Source: JACQNR01 sp049515175 (GTDB lineage: Bacteria; Acidobacteriota; Terriglobia; UBA7540). From it: a stretch of DNA of 13,987 bases. Position numbers and translations under genes: made by a program. Under the pieces are notes generated by a model. It searched no databases. It was not told where the DNA came from and saw only the letters and a program-made list of their open reading frames with translations. This document shows positions 6,126 to 13,123 of this stretch, in pieces; position 1 is the first letter of the stretch; every line of letters begins with the position of its first letter. The stretch is taken from contig JBEKUI010000129.1 of NCBI GenBank assembly GCA_049515175.1, positions 1-13,987 on the forward strand, read 5' to 3'.

Positions 6126-8501
6126 TCAGAATTCCAGATGCTGCGGCCCGGCGTGCAGCGCGACCTTCTTATCTTTCCACACAAATGAGCCGGAGAGCTT
6201 TTCCGGCAGTGTGACATCAACCATCAAACCTTCGCCCTTGCGCTGGTAAGCGACGGTGATGTCGCCGAGGGGATGAGGCAGCGTGGCCGTCAGGCGTTGG
6301 AGCGGCCCGAGGTGGGGCTCGATCAAGACCTCGGCAAAGCCGGGCGCGGCGGGCTCAATGCCGGCAACCGTGGCGAGCAGATCGAAATTGGGATGGGCGC
6401 TCCAGGCGTGGCAGTCGGAGCGCGTGGGCTCGGGATTCTCGGCCCAGGTGGTGAGTCCGAGCGCCAGCATCTGCCGCCAGGGATCGAGCTGCTGGATGTA
6501 GTCGTCGGCCAGGCCCGACTTCTTCATCGCCCGGTGGAGATAGAAGCGAAAATAGAAAGTCGCCTGGTGTAACGACGAATCGGAGAGGACGGTCTTCATC
6601 ACCGCGGGCTGGTCGGGAGGCGGAATCACGTCTTCAAGCACCGCCAGGACATTGCCGTGCTGGCTGAAGCTCTTTTTAGCCGGCGTGTCGGCGATGAGCC
6701 CGCGAGCGCGATCCCAGCACTGGATTCGAACCCCTTCGATGATCTTGGCACGCAGGGCACGGTAGTGCTCGGCGCGCTCGGGGATGCCGAAGGCGGATTC
6801 CAGGTCGGCGGCCTCGCGCAGCGCGGCGGCGAATTGCAGGCTCAGAATCGAAGACTGGCCATCCGCTTCGAGCGGTGGGGTGCCATGGCGCCAGGCGGGG
6901 ACCCAATCGACGAAATTCCACCATTCGAGCGGCCCGAGCAGGCCGGAGGGCGCGATGCGCGACTCGAACCAGCCGAGCACGCCGCGCGCGCCGGGCAGGA
7001 ACTCACGCACGAACCCCTCGTCGCCGCGATACTGCCAGAAGTCGTGCAGCATTCCGACCCAGAGCAGGGAATAGGGCGGAATGTATTGCGGGAGGAACGA
7101 TGGGTAGCGGCTCTGCGTCAGGCCGTCGGGGGTGCGCGAGTCGTCGAACAACTGGATGGCGTTGCGCACCAGGCGATCGTCGCCCGACGTGTAGAGCGAA
7201 ATCAGCGCCGTCATGCGCGTGTCGCCGATGTACTGAAGTTGCTCGTAGTAGGGCGAGTCGGTGTACGTTTCGTGGGCGGAGAGGCGCAGGGTGCGCCATC
7301 CGGTTTCCCATATCTTGTTCACCGTTGCGTCGTCGCTCTCAAAGCGGGCGCGCAGGATGAAAGGATAGGCGGTGAACAAACCGCGAATATCTTCCAGCAC
7401 CAGAGGTTCATTTCCGGTTTTCACGTCAATCTGCAAATAGCGGAACGTTCGCCACCAGAGCGGGCGGAAGAGGTGGTGCGGGCCGCCATCGGGCCGGTAG
7501 ACGTCCTCGTAGCCGCGCATTTCCTTGCCTGCGGTCTCGTCGCGATGGCCCTTCTCGCGGCCCTGGTAGAGCGACTCGGCGTGGGCCAGGGTGATCTCCG
7601 CGCCGCGCCCGCCACTCACGACGAGTTCGGGATAGGCGCAGGTGAGCTGGCCGCGGTCGAGCAGGATGACAGCGTGAGATTTGGCCGGCACACTGACCGG
7701 CGCGTGGCCTTCGATGAAGCCCGCCGGAACTTCGACTCCCTGCGCGCGCACGACCTTCGCGAGGCGTTCCGGCCTTTCCTCCATCAGTGGGATGGTGCGC
7801 GGCACGAGCATCCATCTCGAATGGCTGTCGCGGCCGCCACGCGGCGAGGCGGCGTCCATCTCGATTGCCGCTTTCCACTCGGAGTCGTCGAAGTCCGTCG
7901 TCTCCCAGCCCCAGGGGTACTTCGCGCCGTCCCAGCTTTCGCCCGGCCCGACGACGAAGTAGCCCTCAACCTTCTGGGGGTCCCAAGGCAGCATGGTGAG
8001 CGCGGCGTTCTTGGAACACTTCCAGGAGCTGCTGGTATTGGCGACCTGCTCGGTTTCTCCGTCTCCTTGCAGCAGGAAGCCGGTCTCGTAGGTCAGTTGC
8101 GCCATGGGGGCCTGCCCGGCGAAGTTCCAGACCACGGCGGCGAGAACGTTCTTGCCCGCCTTGAGATGCGACGCGATGTCGAGCGTCTCAAAGCGCCAGT
8201 GGAACAGGTCGCCGCGCTGCGGCCCCGCCAGCACCCGCGCGCCGTTCACGTAGAGCTCGTACCGATTGTCACCGCTCGCGTGAACGACGAATTGCTGCGG
8301 CGCGGCCGGCAGAGTGAACGTCTTGCGGAAGTGAAACACCCCGAATTCGCGCTGGGGACCTTCAGGGTGAGCAATCCAATGCGCCGGCCAACTGTCGCTG
8401 AGCAAGGCAGGGTTGATGCTCTGCGAGGCGAAGAGCGACGGGAAGGAAAGTTGAACAAACAATACAACTGCAAGGACGAATCTCAATCGGATTGGGGGCA
8501 T
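6126..8501 (-). CDS. Secreted alpha-L-rhamnosidase-like glycoside hydrolase (GH78)
   Basis: This 791-residue exported protein resembles GH78 alpha-L-rhamnosidases, inverting enzymes that release terminal rhamnose from plant or microbial polysaccharides and glycosides. Residues 1-26 are a signal peptide (RFVLAVVLFVQLSF then LFAS). Residues 37-140 form a beta-sandwich with the rhamnosidase-type AHWIAHP...FRKTFTLP opening and the YELYVNGARV strand. Around 345-356 is the LWWRTFRYLQI strand. The (alpha/alpha)6 barrel spans roughly 385-715 and includes TYTDSPYYEQLQYIGDTRM (413-430), which holds the likely acidic catalytic residue E420, and TTWAENPEPTRSDCHAWSAHP (684-704) with E688. A C-terminal beta domain ends at EF. 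The start is supported by AGGAGG ten bases upstream. That site overlaps the TGA of the GH2 gene, giving a 15-bp gap and probable translational coupling. Exact substrate is inference. Confidence 0.88.
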   Translation of the reverse strand: MPPIRLRFVLAVVLFVQLSFPSLFASQSINPALLSDSWPAHWIAHPEGPQREFGVFHFRKTFTLPAAPQQFVVHASGDNRYELYVNGARVLAGPQRGDLFHWRFETLDIASHLKAGKNVLAAVVWNFAGQAPMAQLTYETGFLLQGDGETEQVANTSSSWKCSKNAALTMLPWDPQKVEGYFVVGPGESWDGAKYPWGWETTDFDDSEWKAAIEMDAASPRGGRDSHSRWMLVPRTIPLMEERPERLAKVVRAQGVEVPAGFIEGHAPVSVPAKSHAVILLDRGQLTCAYPELVVSGGRGAEITLAHAESLYQGREKGHRDETAGKEMRGYEDVYRPDGGPHHLFRPLWWRTFRYLQIDVKTGNEPLVLEDIRGLFTAYPFILRARFESDDATVNKIWETGWRTLRLSAHETYTDSPYYEQLQYIGDTRMTALISLYTSGDDRLVRNAIQLFDDSRTPDGLTQSRYPSFLPQYIPPYSLLWVGMLHDFWQYRGDEGFVREFLPGARGVLGWFESRIAPSGLLGPLEWWNFVDWVPAWRHGTPPLEADGQSSILSLQFAAALREAADLESAFGIPERAEHYRALRAKIIEGVRIQCWDRARGLIADTPAKKSFSQHGNVLAVLEDVIPPPDQPAVMKTVLSDSSLHQATFYFRFYLHRAMKKSGLADDYIQQLDPWRQMLALGLTTWAENPEPTRSDCHAWSAHPNFDLLATVAGIEPAAPGFAEVLIEPHLGPLQRLTATLPHPLGDITVAYQRKGEGLMVDVTLPEKLSGSFVWKDKKVALHAGPQHLEF

Positions 8502-8516
8502 GGTATTGCGTCCTCC

Positions 8517-10682
8517 TCATTCCGGCACGGGTACTCCCTGGCGCTTCATCTCTTCCAGGGTGAGGCCGCCGGGAGTCAGGAACCACCAGTCGAGCGTTTT
8601 CTCCGCGGCCACGAACCCCGTGGGGCGAAAGACCCGCAGCCGCAGGCGGAGCGACTTCGACGCAGAGGCCGGCCATTGGGCGTCGAGCGCTTGCGGCGGG
8701 CCAATTTCCGGAAGAGCTTTCGAGCCGCTCGCAAGCAGCGTATTGTCGTCGTCGCGGAGTTCCCAGACCAGGCGGTAATTGCGCAGCGCGTAGAAGGGAA
8801 TCTCGTCCGGCCGGCGGCGATCGATGGAAGCGCGGAAGCCCACGGGGCGACGCTCCGAGTCGTATTGCCATTCCGCCTTCACCCGCGCGGGGGCATTCAC
8901 TTCCTGCCAGACCCTGTAGGAGGGCCGCCGCTGGCGGTTTTCGTCCACCACGCCGTGGTCCACGTAGCCGGCGGTTTCCCCCGGCCAGAGGTTGCGGTGG
9001 GAGCGATAGTCCTGGTAGCACCACATCAGGGCGCCGGCGATCCAGTCCTGCTTGCCGAACATCTCCATCTGCTCGCGATAAATCTGCGACCGCAGCCGGT
9101 CGGCGCCCCGACTGTCGCGTGCAAAGACCCCGGGCGTGCCGAATTCGGAGATGACGACCATTTTGGTGGGATAGTTGCGCTTGATGCGCTCGAAGACTTC
9201 CGGCAGGAGGGCCGTGGGGCCGTGCCAGGCGCCGAAATACTGGTTCCACATGATGAAATCGGCGAGACTGGCGGAATTATCCTGCGGGTTGTCCACAAAG
9301 GCGATGCGGTCGTCGGCGTAGGTAACGAAGCGGGCGGGGTCGAGCTGCTTGATGAATTCGTACATCGTCTTGAAGTAGGCCTTACCGCCCGGAGTGTCCG
9401 TGGTGCTTTCGTTCGAGACGCTCCAAGCAAAGATGCTGGGGTGGTTGTAGTCCTGCTCGATCATCTCCTGCATCATGTGCTTGGCGAGCTCGATCACTTT
9501 GGGATCCGACATCTGCCTCTCGCTGAATTGCCACATGGGGATTTCGGGGATGAGCAGGATTCCGTTGCGGTCGCAGTAATCAAGAATGTAGGGGTGCTGC
9601 GGGTAGTGGACGGGCCGCGTCAACGTCATCTGCAGGTTCTTCATGTCGTCGTAGTCGCGGCGCATGGTGCCCGGCGTTTCCGCCAGCCCTTCCCATGGAG
9701 ACTCTTCGTGACGAGCCATGCCCGTTAGCCGGACGGGTTCGCCGTTTAAGTAAAGCTTGCGATCGCGAATTTCAATGCTGCGCGCGCCAAAGTTGTCGGT
9801 TAGGGAGTCGAGTTCGTTGCCGCGCGCGTCGAGAAGCCGGGCTTCCATCCGGTAAACCTGCGGGTCGTCGAAGTGCAAGAGCTTGACGGCGTCAATTCGC
9901 AAGCTGAGCGTCGCCTCATGCGCGCCCGGTGCGAGGTTTAGTACCTGCTCCGCCGTGGCCGCGGCGGGGCGGCCGTTGGGAGGCAGAGCGTTCAGGACCA
10001 GCTTCGCAGCGAGCGGCTTCTTCCCGGAGTATTCGAGAAACACGCGAGCGGTGACGTTCGCCGCAGCGCCCTCGATCGTGGCGCGAATTTGCTGGTGGCG
10101 GATGAGGGCCGGTTCGTGGATGGCGAGCCAGGCATCGCGCACGATGCCGCCGTAGTGCCACCAGTCGTACCAGATATTCTTGGAAGCGTGGAGCTTCATC
10201 GCCCAACCGGGGATGGATTGTGCGGTGGGCTGGTTGTTGATTTCCACCGCCAGGAAATTGGTTCGCGCCAAAAGCGGCGTCACGTCGAAGTAGTACTCGG
10301 TGTGGCCGCCCTCGTGGCTTCCGACCTCCTTGCCGTTTAGCCAGACGCGCGAGCGGTAAAAGGTTGCGCCGAAGTGGAGCTCCACGCCCTTGCCGCGCAA
10401 CTCGTCCGGGACTTCGAAGGTCTTGAAGTACCAGCCGGTTCCCTCGAAATCCTCGTACTTGCCGATGTTCCAGGTGTGCGGGACGCGGACGGTCTCCGTT
10501 CCCTCGGGCGCCCGGGAAGCCCACCCCTGCTGCTCGCCGGACTTGGACGGGTCGGTGCGAAATTGCCATTCCCCATTCAAATCGATCCGGGTGGATGCCA
10601 GAGAAATCGCCGGGAAGAGGGTGAGGAGGAGTGGGAGTAAGGCTGAGTGCCATAGCCTTCGGATTAGTCTGCTGTGAAGCAT
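8517..10682 (-). CDS. Secreted glycoside hydrolase family 2 enzyme (beta-galactosidase/beta-glucuronidase type)
   Basis: This 721-residue protein belongs to GH2, retaining exo-glycosidases that include beta-galactosidases, beta-glucuronidases and beta-mannosidases. Residues 1-29 are a signal peptide (LIRRLWHSALLPLLLTLF then SLAS), so it acts outside the cytoplasm. Residues 31-190 are the jelly-roll sugar-binding domain (RIDLNGEWQF, VRVPHTWN, VWLNGKEVGSHEGGHTEY). Residues 195-300 are an Ig-like domain, and about 305-595 the TIM barrel with RPVHYPQHPYILDYCDRNGI. The acid/base is E425 in WSVSNES and the nucleophile E513 in VISEFGTPG; both are present, so the enzyme should be active. A C-terminal domain follows. 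The start at 10682 is chosen for GAGGT just upstream and for the intact signal peptide. A longer in-frame reading to 10967 would run through the control region and into the divergent regulator gene. It heads the operon with GH78. Specificity among GH2 activities cannot be read from sequence alone. Confidence 0.9.
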   Translation of the reverse strand: MLHSRLIRRLWHSALLPLLLTLFPAISLASTRIDLNGEWQFRTDPSKSGEQQGWASRAPEGTETVRVPHTWNIGKYEDFEGTGWYFKTFEVPDELRGKGVELHFGATFYRSRVWLNGKEVGSHEGGHTEYYFDVTPLLARTNFLAVEINNQPTAQSIPGWAMKLHASKNIWYDWWHYGGIVRDAWLAIHEPALIRHQQIRATIEGAAANVTARVFLEYSGKKPLAAKLVLNALPPNGRPAAATAEQVLNLAPGAHEATLSLRIDAVKLLHFDDPQVYRMEARLLDARGNELDSLTDNFGARSIEIRDRKLYLNGEPVRLTGMARHEESPWEGLAETPGTMRRDYDDMKNLQMTLTRPVHYPQHPYILDYCDRNGILLIPEIPMWQFSERQMSDPKVIELAKHMMQEMIEQDYNHPSIFAWSVSNESTTDTPGGKAYFKTMYEFIKQLDPARFVTYADDRIAFVDNPQDNSASLADFIMWNQYFGAWHGPTALLPEVFERIKRNYPTKMVVISEFGTPGVFARDSRGADRLRSQIYREQMEMFGKQDWIAGALMWCYQDYRSHRNLWPGETAGYVDHGVVDENRQRRPSYRVWQEVNAPARVKAEWQYDSERRPVGFRASIDRRRPDEIPFYALRNYRLVWELRDDDNTLLASGSKALPEIGPPQALDAQWPASASKSLRLRLRVFRPTGFVAAEKTLDWWFLTPGGLTLEEMKRQGVPVPE

Positions 10683-10701
10683 GGTTACCTCATGAATCGC
10701 A

Positions 10702-10736
10702 GGATGGAGCCTGCATTCTAGTCCAATGCGCCATCC
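10702..10736. promoter_or_regulatory. Imperfect inverted repeat over the GH2 promoter, candidate operator
   Basis: GGATGG (10702-10707) and GCATT (10713-10717) are mirrored by AATGC (10725-10729) and CCATCC (10731-10736). The inner gap on the left is five bases and on the right one base, so symmetry is imperfect. It spans the proposed -10 of the glycosidase operon and lies upstream of the response-regulator gene. The binding protein is unknown. Confidence 0.35.
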
Positions 10737-10743
10737 GTGAGAA
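10715..10743 (-). promoter_or_regulatory. Candidate promoter of the GH2-GH78 operon
   Basis: Read on the minus strand: -35 TTCTCA (10738-10743), 17-bp spacer, -10 TAGAAT (10715-10720). The -10 has one mismatch to consensus and the -35 two. Transcription would begin near 10708, about 25 bases before the start codon. Confidence 0.4.
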
Positions 10744-10785
10744 GCGCCGCTTACACACACCGTATTGCGCCAAGCCGCCTTTATC

Positions 10786-10813
10786 TTGAGAAGGGGGCCA
10801 TGTCCGATATCAT
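10786..10813 (+). promoter_or_regulatory. Candidate promoter of the response-regulator gene
   Basis: -35 TTGAGA (10786-10791), 16-bp spacer, -10 TATCAT (10808-10813), each one base off consensus. Transcription would start near 10820, about 38 bases before the start codon. With the minus-strand promoter nearby, the region is a divergent control region. Confidence 0.45.
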
Positions 10814-10857
10814 CCTCCGCGACGATTCTGCCGAAATAAGGGATAGGTGGATTTAGC

Positions 10858-11637
10858 ATGGAGTGGACGAGCGACGTCGTGCACGCCGAGGCGGAATCGC
10901 CTCTGACATCTCGCCAGCACAAACGCATCCTGGTGGTTGAGGACGATGCGCCGGTGGCCGACTTCATCCGTCAAGGCCTGGAGGCGGAAGAGTATCAGGT
11001 CGAGGTGGCCCGTGATGGCGAGGAAGCTGAGACTCTGGCGGATGAGCACGAATACGACCTGCTGATTCTGGACTTGGGCTTACCCAAGCGCGACGGCCTG
11101 GAAGTGCTCAGCTCAATTCGCAGTGACAAGAAGTCCTCCCAGGTCTTGATTCTCAGTGGGCGCAGCCAGGTAGCAGACCGCGTCAAAGGGCTCGACTCGG
11201 GGGCGGACGACTATCTGGTCAAGCCCTTTTCTTTCAGCGAGTTGCTGGCGCGAGTGCGGGCCCTGACGCGACGCAGCAAATACCCCGCCGAGACCACACT
11301 GCGGGTGGAGGATTTGGAACTGGATCGGATAGCGAGAACGGCGCGGCGGGGGAGCAGGGAAATCCTTCTCACCCAGCGGGAATTCGCTCTCTTGGAGTAC
11401 TTGGTCCGAAACGCCGGACATAGTGTTACCCGGGCGATGATCATCGAGCACGTTTGGCACTACGTTTCGGCCACAATGACCAACGTTGTGGACGTTTACA
11501 TCAACTATCTTCGGAACAAGGTCGATGCGGGGTACGAGCACCGATTGATCCGCACGATCCGTGGCGTGGGATATCAATTGGGCCAACTGAATGGAGAGGG
11601 CCGCAATGAAGTCGGGGCAGCGAGTGCCAAGTGCTGA
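10858..11637 (+). CDS. OmpR/PhoB-family response regulator
   Basis: This 259-residue protein is a two-component transcription factor: phosphorylation of its receiver domain would alter DNA binding by its winged-helix domain. Residues 1-20 are an unusual unstructured lead. The receiver (22-138) has the acidic pair in VVEDD (D29/D30), phospho-acceptor D72 in LLILDLGLP, S100 in LILSGRS at the conserved Thr/Ser position, and K122 in LVKPFS. The C-terminal domain (about 147-243) has LTQREFALLEYLVRNAG, the recognition-helix region NVVDVYINYLRNKVD and the ending IRTIRGVGYQL, which define the OmpR/PhoB class. ATG at 10858 has AGGTGG upstream; a start nearer the receiver is possible. It overlaps the kinase-like gene by 32 bases and diverges from the glycosidase operon, which it may regulate (inference from position). 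Confidence 0.93.
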   Translation: MEWTSDVVHAEAESPLTSRQHKRILVVEDDAPVADFIRQGLEAEEYQVEVARDGEEAETLADEHEYDLLILDLGLPKRDGLEVLSSIRSDKKSSQVLILSGRSQVADRVKGLDSGADDYLVKPFSFSELLARVRALTRRSKYPAETTLRVEDLELDRIARTARRGSREILLTQREFALLEYLVRNAGHSVTRAMIIEHVWHYVSATMTNVVDVYINYLRNKVDAGYEHRLIRTIRGVGYQLGQLNGEGRNEVGAASAKC

Positions 11638-12361
11638 ATCGACCGTGAAAGACGGACCCGCGGGTCTGTCAGCCGGAGAAACTCCGGAAGTGCGAGAAGC
11701 CGGCGCGATACCTTCGATTCTTGCATCGGTGGCGCACCAGATGAGTCAGCCGCTCACCGCGCTGCGTGGAACGCTGGAACTCGCATTGTTCAAAGCGTCG
11801 AGTATTCGCGAGCATCGCATTTCGGAAGAGAAGGCTCTGGCTGCGGCTGAGGAACTGGCAAGGATTCTTCAGGGGGTGCGTGAACTGGCGGAGGCATACA
11901 CGCCTGCGGGTGAGTCGGTGCCGGTCGAACTTTCGGAACTCGTCCGGGAAGTGGTGGAGGATCTGCGGCCAGTCGCCCTGTCGAGGCGAGTTGCCATTCA
12001 GCTCGATGCGGCGCCTGGAGTTGGCGTGCTTGGCGACCGCCCACGGCTCTACGGCGCGCTTCTCAAGATTGTGCACCTTGCCCTGGGGCGCAGCAGTACG
12101 CGGAGCGGCGTACGCGTTTCCTTGCGCGTAGCGGGTGAGGACGCCCAGATCGCTGTCGAAGACGAGGGGCCGCACTACCCGGAGGGGAGCGGCGCTGGTC
12201 GGCTCGACCTTGCGCTGATGACGGAGGCTCCAGAAGTTGTTTGGGAGCTGGGCGCGGCGGCGAAAATGGTGGAGGGTTCCGGTGGGCTGCTCACCACAGA
12301 GAACCTTGCGCCGCGGGGGCGCCAGATCGTCGTCCGGTTGCCGCTCCGGTCGGGGGAGTAG
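11606..12361 (+). CDS. Short soluble histidine-kinase-like protein with degenerate ATPase domain
   Basis: This 251-residue protein resembles the transmitter part of a sensor kinase and has no membrane segment or recognisable sensor domain. The H-box is SVAHQMSQPLTALRG with phospho-acceptor H44, followed by a second helix (about 73-100), together a dimerisation/phosphotransfer domain. The ATPase-like part (about 105-247) keeps the D-x-G motif (VEDEGP, D186/G188) and a late G-rich piece (WELGAAAKMVEGSGG). The N-box reads LLKIVHLALG, with no Asn where the Mg-binding Asn should be, and the segment before the G2 box looks rearranged. ATP binding is therefore doubtful. The start at 11606 is preferred over 11591 because GGAG lies at proper spacing; it overlaps the regulator gene by 32 bases, so the two are surely co-transcribed. 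It may act as a phosphatase or phospho-relay for the regulator. Confidence 0.82.
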   Translation: MKSGQRVPSAESTVKDGPAGLSAGETPEVREAGAIPSILASVAHQMSQPLTALRGTLELALFKASSIREHRISEEKALAAAEELARILQGVRELAEAYTPAGESVPVELSELVREVVEDLRPVALSRRVAIQLDAAPGVGVLGDRPRLYGALLKIVHLALGRSSTRSGVRVSLRVAGEDAQIAVEDEGPHYPEGSGAGRLDLALMTEAPEVVWELGAAAKMVEGSGGLLTTENLAPRGRQIVVRLPLRSGE

Positions 12362-12510
12362 CGGCTTTCTCTGCCAGTGAACCTCGCAGCAAGACGAATG
12401 ACCTGTCTCCGATCTCGCCGCTGCATCCATCAACCAGTTTAGTCTGCTCCACGACCTCAAGGCGCCAGTAGTTCCGCCTTAGCGGTTTTATGTGAAGCTG
12501 CGGCAATGGT

Positions 12511-12550
12511 CATCCTGAGGAGTCCGTCGTACGACGGACGACGAAGGATG
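12511..12550. repeat. Palindromic intergenic repeat around TCCGTCGTACGACGGA
   Basis: The 16-bp perfect palindrome TCCGTCGTACGACGGA (12523-12538) sits inside outer arms CATCCT (12511-12516) and AGGATG (12545-12550). The surrounding GTCATCCTGAG...GAAGGAT form is of the kind scattered widely in intergenic DNA of some bacteria. It is in the 280-bp gap between the kinase-like gene and the tRNA gene and could serve as a weak terminator for the two-component operon. No T-run follows. The rest of this gap (12362-12605) shows nothing else that I can identify. Confidence 0.6.
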
Positions 12551-12605
12551 TGCAGTTGGGTCCGATGGAAAAAATCTGCAGACTCTTCGCTGTGGCCAGG
12601 ACGAG

Positions 12606-12634
12606 TTGACGCCGCCCTTCAAGTTTTCTAGTAT
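12606..12634 (+). promoter_or_regulatory. Promoter of the tRNA-Sec gene
   Basis: -35 TTGACG (12606-12611), 17-bp spacer, -10 TAGTAT (12629-12634). The first base of the tRNA (12641) lies seven bases after the -10 box, the normal distance for a transcription start. The primary transcript may thus have little or no 5' leader. Confidence 0.6.
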
Positions 12635-12640
12635 CAATTT

Positions 12641-12735
12641 GGAAGTGCATGTGGGCTGGTGTCCGCCCGGGACTTCAAATCCTGTGGGTCTCGCTTTGCG
12701 GGACCGGTCGGTTCGATTCCGACTCACTTCCGCCA
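12641..12735 (+). tRNA. selC: tRNA-Sec (anticodon TCA), selenocysteine
   Basis: This 95-base gene encodes the selenocysteine tRNA, which is charged with Ser, converted to Sec and delivered by SelB to in-frame UGA codons. The anticodon arm core GGACTTCAAATCC is identical to that of E. coli selC. The D arm has the diagnostic 6-bp stem with 4-nt loop (GTGGGC-TGGT-GTCCGC, two wobble pairs). The variable arm is long: GGTCTCGC pairs with GCGGGACC over 8 bp around TTT. The T arm is GTCGG-TTCGATT-CCGAC. The acceptor GGAAGTGC faces TCACTTCC, giving seven pairs and a C-U mismatch at the eighth position, where bacterial tRNA-Sec normally pairs. G73 and CCA are encoded. No selA or selB is in the window. 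Confidence 0.96.
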
Positions 12736-12765
12736 AGCCTCTCCGCGGGCGAACGTTTCCAAGCC

Positions 12766-12930
12766 ATGAGCCGCCGCAAATCCAAGCCGTTCCGGGCCAC
12801 CAAGGAAGTGAAGCGCCGCGCGCGGCTCACGCTGGGCGCGCCGCCGTCCGTTCAGCGCCACGAAACGCGCAAGAGCAAGCCGCCCAAGCACAAGAAGCGG
12901 GAATTGGACTTGGAACCCTCGGAAGCCTAG
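12766..12930 (+). CDS. Small basic protein, conserved-looking, function unknown
   Basis: This 54-residue protein starts 30 bp after the tRNA-Sec gene and is probably on the same transcript. It is strongly basic (MSRRKSKPFRATKEVKRR, then RKSKPPKHKKRE) with an acidic tail (ELDLEPSEA). It has no hydrophobic segment, so it is probably a cytosolic nucleic-acid- or ribosome-associated protein (inference only). I recall similar short KPPKHKKR proteins only vaguely and cannot name a family. A longer reading from upstream would translate the tRNA gene and is rejected. No strong ribosome-binding site precedes the ATG. Its stop codon TAG lies exactly at the edge of the MITE-like insertion; removing the insertion restores GCC TAG, so the protein is not truncated by it. 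Confidence 0.6.
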   Translation: MSRRKSKPFRATKEVKRRARLTLGAPPSVQRHETRKSKPPKHKKRELDLEPSEA

Positions 12931-13045
12931 TGCCGTTCCAACTTGATTCGCCTATGTGCTATGCCTACGATATGCACCCTGAGGTCAAAGAATTGGGTTA
13001 ACTTTACGGAGCGGGATTAGTCCGGATAAGTTGGAACGGCACTAG
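12927..13045. mobile_element. MITE-like element with 18-bp perfect terminal inverted repeats
   Basis: CTAGTGCCGTTCCAACTT (12927-12944) is the exact reverse complement of the sequence at 13028-13045. The ends sit in CTAG on both sides, so a TA target duplication (12928-12929 and 13043-13044) leaves a 113-bp element, 12930-13042. The interior has no coding capacity. TA duplication and CTAG targets are typical of IS630/Tc1-mariner elements, so this is probably a non-autonomous derivative of one (inference). No partner transposase is in the window. It sits between the small basic gene and the plus-strand terminator. Confidence 0.8.
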
Positions 13046-13123
13046 CAGCGACGCGCCGCCCGAGCCGAAAGCCATCAATCCTTCCCCCAACTCCGTCCTT
13101 CCGCCTCCTGACTCCTTCCCCCC

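Noticed and set aside
6657..9728. Very long plus-strand open frame (1023 codons)
   Set aside because: It is antisense to the GH78 and GH2 genes, whose domains and catalytic motifs are clear. It has low-complexity composition expected from reverse reading of GC-rich codons, and no protein family is recognisable.
10683..10967. N-terminal extension of the GH2 protein
   Set aside because: It would cross the divergent promoter region and overlap the response-regulator gene; the 10682 start has a ribosome site and a normal signal peptide.
12511..12550. CRISPR or integron-type repeat
   Set aside because: It is a single palindromic unit with no spaced copies in the window, so neither assignment is supported.
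12649..12930. Longer version of the small basic protein
   Set aside because: The added N-terminus would be translated from the tRNA-Sec gene; the start at 12766 gives a compact basic protein.
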